A stretch of DNA of 8,927 nucleotides from an uncultured Acidaminococcus sp. (lineage in GTDB: Bacteria; Bacillota_C; Negativicutes; Acidaminococcales; Acidaminococcaceae): NCBI GenBank assembly GCA_900314165.1, contig OMUE01000030.1, positions 1 to 8,927 on the forward strand. Direction: 5' to 3'. The notes below the pieces were generated by a model. The model made no database searches. It saw only the letters and a program-made list of their open reading frames with translations, and was not told the origin of the DNA. This document shows positions 7,034 through 8,927 of the stretch, in pieces; position 1 is the first letter of the stretch; each line of letters starts with the position of its first letter. Made by a program: the position numbers and the translations under genes.

Positions 7034-7067
7034 ATCATGTCAAGTAAAAATACTTGACATGATTTTT
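7034..7067 (+). terminator. Rho-independent terminator ending the tkt-thi operon
   Basis: ATCATGTCAAGTA (7034-7046) and TACTTGACATGAT (7051-7063) form a perfect 13-bp stem around an AAAA loop, followed by five T (7063-7067). It starts 10 bp after the stop codon of the unknown gene. The stem is AT-rich for a terminator. Its 3' arm also contains a consensus -35 box (7054-7059), so the same DNA serves the next operon. Confidence 0.85.
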
Positions 7068-7082
7068 GTTCTATAGTAGAAT
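7054..7082 (+). promoter_or_regulatory. Sigma-A type promoter for ylxM-ffh, overlapping the upstream terminator
   Basis: The perfect -35 box TTGACA (7054-7059) is followed by a 17-bp spacer and TAGAAT (7077-7082, five of six consensus bases). The predicted start near 7089 would leave only about 10 nt before the ylxM ATG. The -35 box sits inside the terminator's 3' arm, and its mirror TGTCAA sits in the 5' arm. Confidence 0.8.
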
Positions 7083-7098
7083 ATCGGACGGTGATACC

Positions 7099-7464
7099 AT
7101 GCAGGTGGATGAATTTGAGAAAAAAATCCGTTTTGGCAGACTGTACGACATGTACGGAGGTTTGCTGACGGACAAACAGCAGAAAATTATGGAACAGTAT
7201 TTCTATGAAGACTTGTCCCTGGGAGAAATCGCAGAGAACTGCCAGACCAGCCGGCAGGCGGTGTATGACCTGCTGCGCCGGGTAGAACAGACTCTGGAGA
7301 AATACGAAGGGAAGCTTCATCTGCTCCACCAGGATCACCAGCGGAAGTTCAAAATCCGCGGGGCCCTGCAGCTGCTGAAGGCCTGCAGGCAGACCGAAGC
7401 TGCCGATACCCGGCTGGGTGAGGTAGAACAAATATTGGAAAGTTTGATTCAGGAAAGCAGGTAA
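7099..7464 (+). CDS. ylxM: YlxM-type helix-turn-helix protein of the SRP operon
   Basis: This is a small cytosolic protein of the YlxM/p13 family, encoded beside ffh in many Firmicutes and thought to assist or modulate the signal recognition particle. It has 121 residues, the usual size. The N-terminal half carries a sigma-70 region 4-like helix-turn-helix: LLTDKQQKIMEQYFYEDLSL, then GEIAENCQTSRQAVYDLLRR with the SRQAVYD hallmark, then a charged helix (VEQTLEKYEGKL). ATG 7099 fits the family start and has GGTGA (7090-7094) only 4 nt upstream, part of a GGACGGTGA that resembles GGAGGTGA with one inserted base. An in-frame TTG at 7066 would lie in the terminator T-run and upstream of the promoter -10 box, so it is rejected. 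The ffh ATG follows after 2 nt. Confidence 0.93.
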   Translation: MQVDEFEKKIRFGRLYDMYGGLLTDKQQKIMEQYFYEDLSLGEIAENCQTSRQAVYDLLRRVEQTLEKYEGKLHLLHQDHQRKFKIRGALQLLKACRQTEAADTRLGEVEQILESLIQESR

Positions 7465-7466
7465 AT

Positions 7467-8813
7467 ATGGCCTTTGAATTACTGACAGACAAATTAACAG
7501 CGGCCATCCAGAAATTGCGTGGCCAAAAGACCGTCAGCGAACAGGATCTGAAAGCGACCCTGCGGGAAGTACGGCTGGCACTTTTGGAAGCCGACGTGAA
7601 TTTCAAGGTTGTCAAGGAATTTACCGCAAAGATTAAGGAACGGGCACAGGGCCAGCAAGTGGACCCGAACCTGACTCCTGGCCAATATATCATCAAGATC
7701 GTCCATGAGGAACTCATCAACCTCCTGGGCGGTACCCAGAGCAAGCTGACCTTCTCTCCGAAACCTCCGACCATTATCATGCTGGTAGGCCTCCAGGGCG
7801 CCGGCAAGACTACTACCGTAGGCAAGCTGGCCAACTACCTGAGAAAAGACGGGAAGAAGCCCCTGATGGTAGCTGGGGACGTGTACCGTCCGGCAGCTAT
7901 CACCCAGTTGGAAGTGCTGGGCAAACAGCTGGACATTCCCGTGTTCTCCATGGGCGACCAGGTTTCCCCTGTGGAAATCGCCAAAGCAGCCGTAACGAGA
8001 GCCAACCAGCTGCTGTGTGATACGGTGCTCATCGATACGGCCGGCCGGCTGCACATCGACGAAGTGCTGATGAACGAGCTGAAGGACATGAAAGCTGCCG
8101 TGGGCCCTCAGGAAATCCTCCTGGTGGTGGACGCTATGACCGGTCAGGACGCGGTTACCGTAGCTGATTCCTTCAACCAGGCTCTGGGCATTACGGGCCT
8201 GGTGGTTACGAAGCTGGATGGCGACGCCAGAGGCGGTGCCGTGCTCAGCGTGAAATCCGTGGCCAACTGCCCTGTGAAATTTGTGGGTATGGGTGAAAAG
8301 CTGGATGCTTTGGATCCCTTTTATCCAGATAGAATGGCTTCCCGAATCCTGGGCATGGGGGATGTGCTCTCCCTCATCGAAAAGGCACAGCAAGCCATTG
8401 ATGTGGACAAAGCCAAAAAGATGGCCGAGTCCATCAAGAAAAACGAGTTTACCCTGGATATGTTCCTTGATCAGATGAAGCAGATCAAGAAACTGGGTTC
8501 TCTGGAATCCATCCTGGGCATGATTCCCGGCATGAGCAAGTTCAGCAAACAGCTGGAAGGTGTGGATCTGGACGGCAAGGAAGTCCGCCGCCTGGAAGCC
8601 ATCATCTACTCCATGACCCCTCAGGAACGCCAGAATCCCCGAATCATCAACGGACAGCGCCGGAAACGGATTGCTGCCGGCTGTGGCCAAAGGGTTCAGG
8701 ATGTGAATCGCCTGCTGAAGCAGTTTGAAGAAAGCAGGAAGATGATGAAGACCATGCAGGGCATGAACAAGTATGCACGGAAGGGCAGATTCAAACTGCC
8801 TTTCATGCAATAA
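7467..8813 (+). CDS. ffh: Signal recognition particle protein Ffh (SRP54 homologue)
   Basis: Ffh is the GTPase of the bacterial SRP. It binds signal sequences of nascent membrane proteins and, with SRP RNA, targets ribosomes to FtsY at the membrane. It is 448 residues, full length. An N-terminal helical domain leads to the G domain: GLQGAGKTTT (Lys114), DVYRPAAITQL, DTAGR (Asp190), TKLDGDARGG (Asp251), and GMGEKLDALDPF. The Met-rich M domain follows (SILGMIPGMSKF, then SMTPQERQNP), and the end KLPFMQ resembles B. subtilis Ffh. The RNA-binding motif reads QRRKRIAAGCG (397-407), whereas the usual form I recall is SRRKRIAxGSG: Ser397 is Gln and Ser406 is Cys. The arginines are kept. It lies 2 nt after ylxM, with AGG at 7459-7461 as a weak ribosome binding site, so coupling is likely. 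Confidence 0.98.
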   Translation: MAFELLTDKLTAAIQKLRGQKTVSEQDLKATLREVRLALLEADVNFKVVKEFTAKIKERAQGQQVDPNLTPGQYIIKIVHEELINLLGGTQSKLTFSPKPPTIIMLVGLQGAGKTTTVGKLANYLRKDGKKPLMVAGDVYRPAAITQLEVLGKQLDIPVFSMGDQVSPVEIAKAAVTRANQLLCDTVLIDTAGRLHIDEVLMNELKDMKAAVGPQEILLVVDAMTGQDAVTVADSFNQALGITGLVVTKLDGDARGGAVLSVKSVANCPVKFVGMGEKLDALDPFYPDRMASRILGMGDVLSLIEKAQQAIDVDKAKKMAESIKKNEFTLDMFLDQMKQIKKLGSLESILGMIPGMSKFSKQLEGVDLDGKEVRRLEAIIYSMTPQERQNPRIINGQRRKRIAAGCGQRVQDVNRLLKQFEESRKMMKTMQGMNKYARKGRFKLPFMQ

Positions 8814-8835
8814 CCAATGGAATTTTCCAAAGGTG

Positions 8836-8859
8836 CCTTCCCCGGCTAACCGGCGAAGG
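8836..8859 (+). promoter_or_regulatory. GC-rich hairpin between ffh and rpsP, no U-tract
   Basis: CCTTC (8836-8840) pairs with GAAGG (8855-8859), and CCGG (8842-8845) with CCGG (8850-8853), around a CTAA loop. A single C-C mismatch separates the two parts. The following bases are GATATCAATT, with no T-run, so a normal intrinsic terminator is unlikely. It sits 22 bp after the ffh stop codon and 11 bp before the rpsP Shine-Dalgarno core. A role in processing or in setting ffh/rpsP mRNA ratios is possible. Confidence 0.6.
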
Positions 8860-8884
8860 GATATCAATTAAGGAGGTGAATGTT

Positions 8885-8927
8885 GTGGCAGTTAAGATTC
8901 GTCTGAAACGTATGGGTGCTAAAAAGA
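8885..8927 (+). CDS. rpsP: 30S ribosomal protein S16 (3' truncated by window edge)
   Basis: Only the first 14 codons are present. They start with GTG and read MAVKIRLKRMGAKK, the strongly conserved N-terminus of ribosomal protein S16, a small subunit assembly protein. GTG 8885 is chosen because AAGGAGGTGA (8870-8879), a near-perfect Shine-Dalgarno site, ends 5 nt upstream and the family sequence begins exactly there. Its position after ffh matches the common Firmicute order ylxM-ffh-rpsP. The rest of the gene lies outside the window. Confidence 0.95.
   Translation, partial: MAVKIRLKRMGAKK

Noticed and set aside
7015..7043. Divergent reverse-strand promoter using the mirrored TTGACA (7038-7043)
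   Set aside because: No acceptable -10 box is found at 16-18 bp spacing on the reverse strand.
7066..7098. TTG 7066 as the ylxM start
   Set aside because: It lies in the terminator T-run and upstream of the predicted -10 box; the family sequence starts at ATG 7099.
7494..8867. 457-codon reverse-strand ORF opposite ffh
   Set aside because: Same artefact; ffh itself is unmistakable.

Overview
The window looks like an ordinary stretch of core chromosome from a Firmicute, most likely a moderately GC-rich member of the Negativicutes (an Acidaminococcus-like genome is my best guess). Three things suggest this: the SRP gene order ylxM-ffh-rpsP, which is typical of Firmicutes; Bacillus/Clostridium-style Shine-Dalgarno sites (AAGGAGGTGA before rpsP); and an Ffh C-terminus ending in a KLPFM motif like that of B. 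subtilis. The taxon is inference from gene order and composition, not from a search. All genes are on the + strand. I found no phage, IS, CRISPR, tRNA or rRNA signal, and no clear new system.

Layout. (1) 1-1995: an EF-G-like translational GTPase of the EF-G2/FusA2 type, missing about 25 N-terminal residues at the window edge, followed by a strong intrinsic terminator (2047-2080). (2) 1996-2284: a 289-bp intergenic region with a CTAG-rich short tandem repeat, the terminator, a TCATCT repeat and a near-consensus sigma-A promoter (2192-2220). (3) 2285-7024: a probable five-gene transcript, tkt-thiD-thiM-thiE-(unknown 143-aa protein), ending at a perfect 13-bp terminator hairpin (7034-7067). (4) 7054-8927: the SRP/ribosome unit ylxM-ffh-rpsP (rpsP runs off the end). 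Its predicted promoter has its -35 box inside the 3' arm of the preceding terminator.

Functional logic. ThiD phosphorylates HMP and HMP-P, ThiM phosphorylates hydroxyethylthiazole, and ThiE joins the two products into thiamine monophosphate. The three genes therefore form a thiamine salvage module, translationally coupled by overlaps and placed directly behind transketolase, which needs thiamine diphosphate. No de novo genes (thiC, thiG, thiS) and no TPP riboswitch are visible. The SRP unit pairs YlxM with Ffh and then S16, as in many Firmicutes.

Points worth a second look are the fused terminator/promoter at 7034-7082, the riboswitch-less tkt-thi arrangement, the unknown gene closing that operon, two strong hairpins without U-tracts (4282-4318 and 8836-8859), two substitutions in the Ffh RNA-binding motif, and the EF-G2 Phe at the usual catalytic His position.
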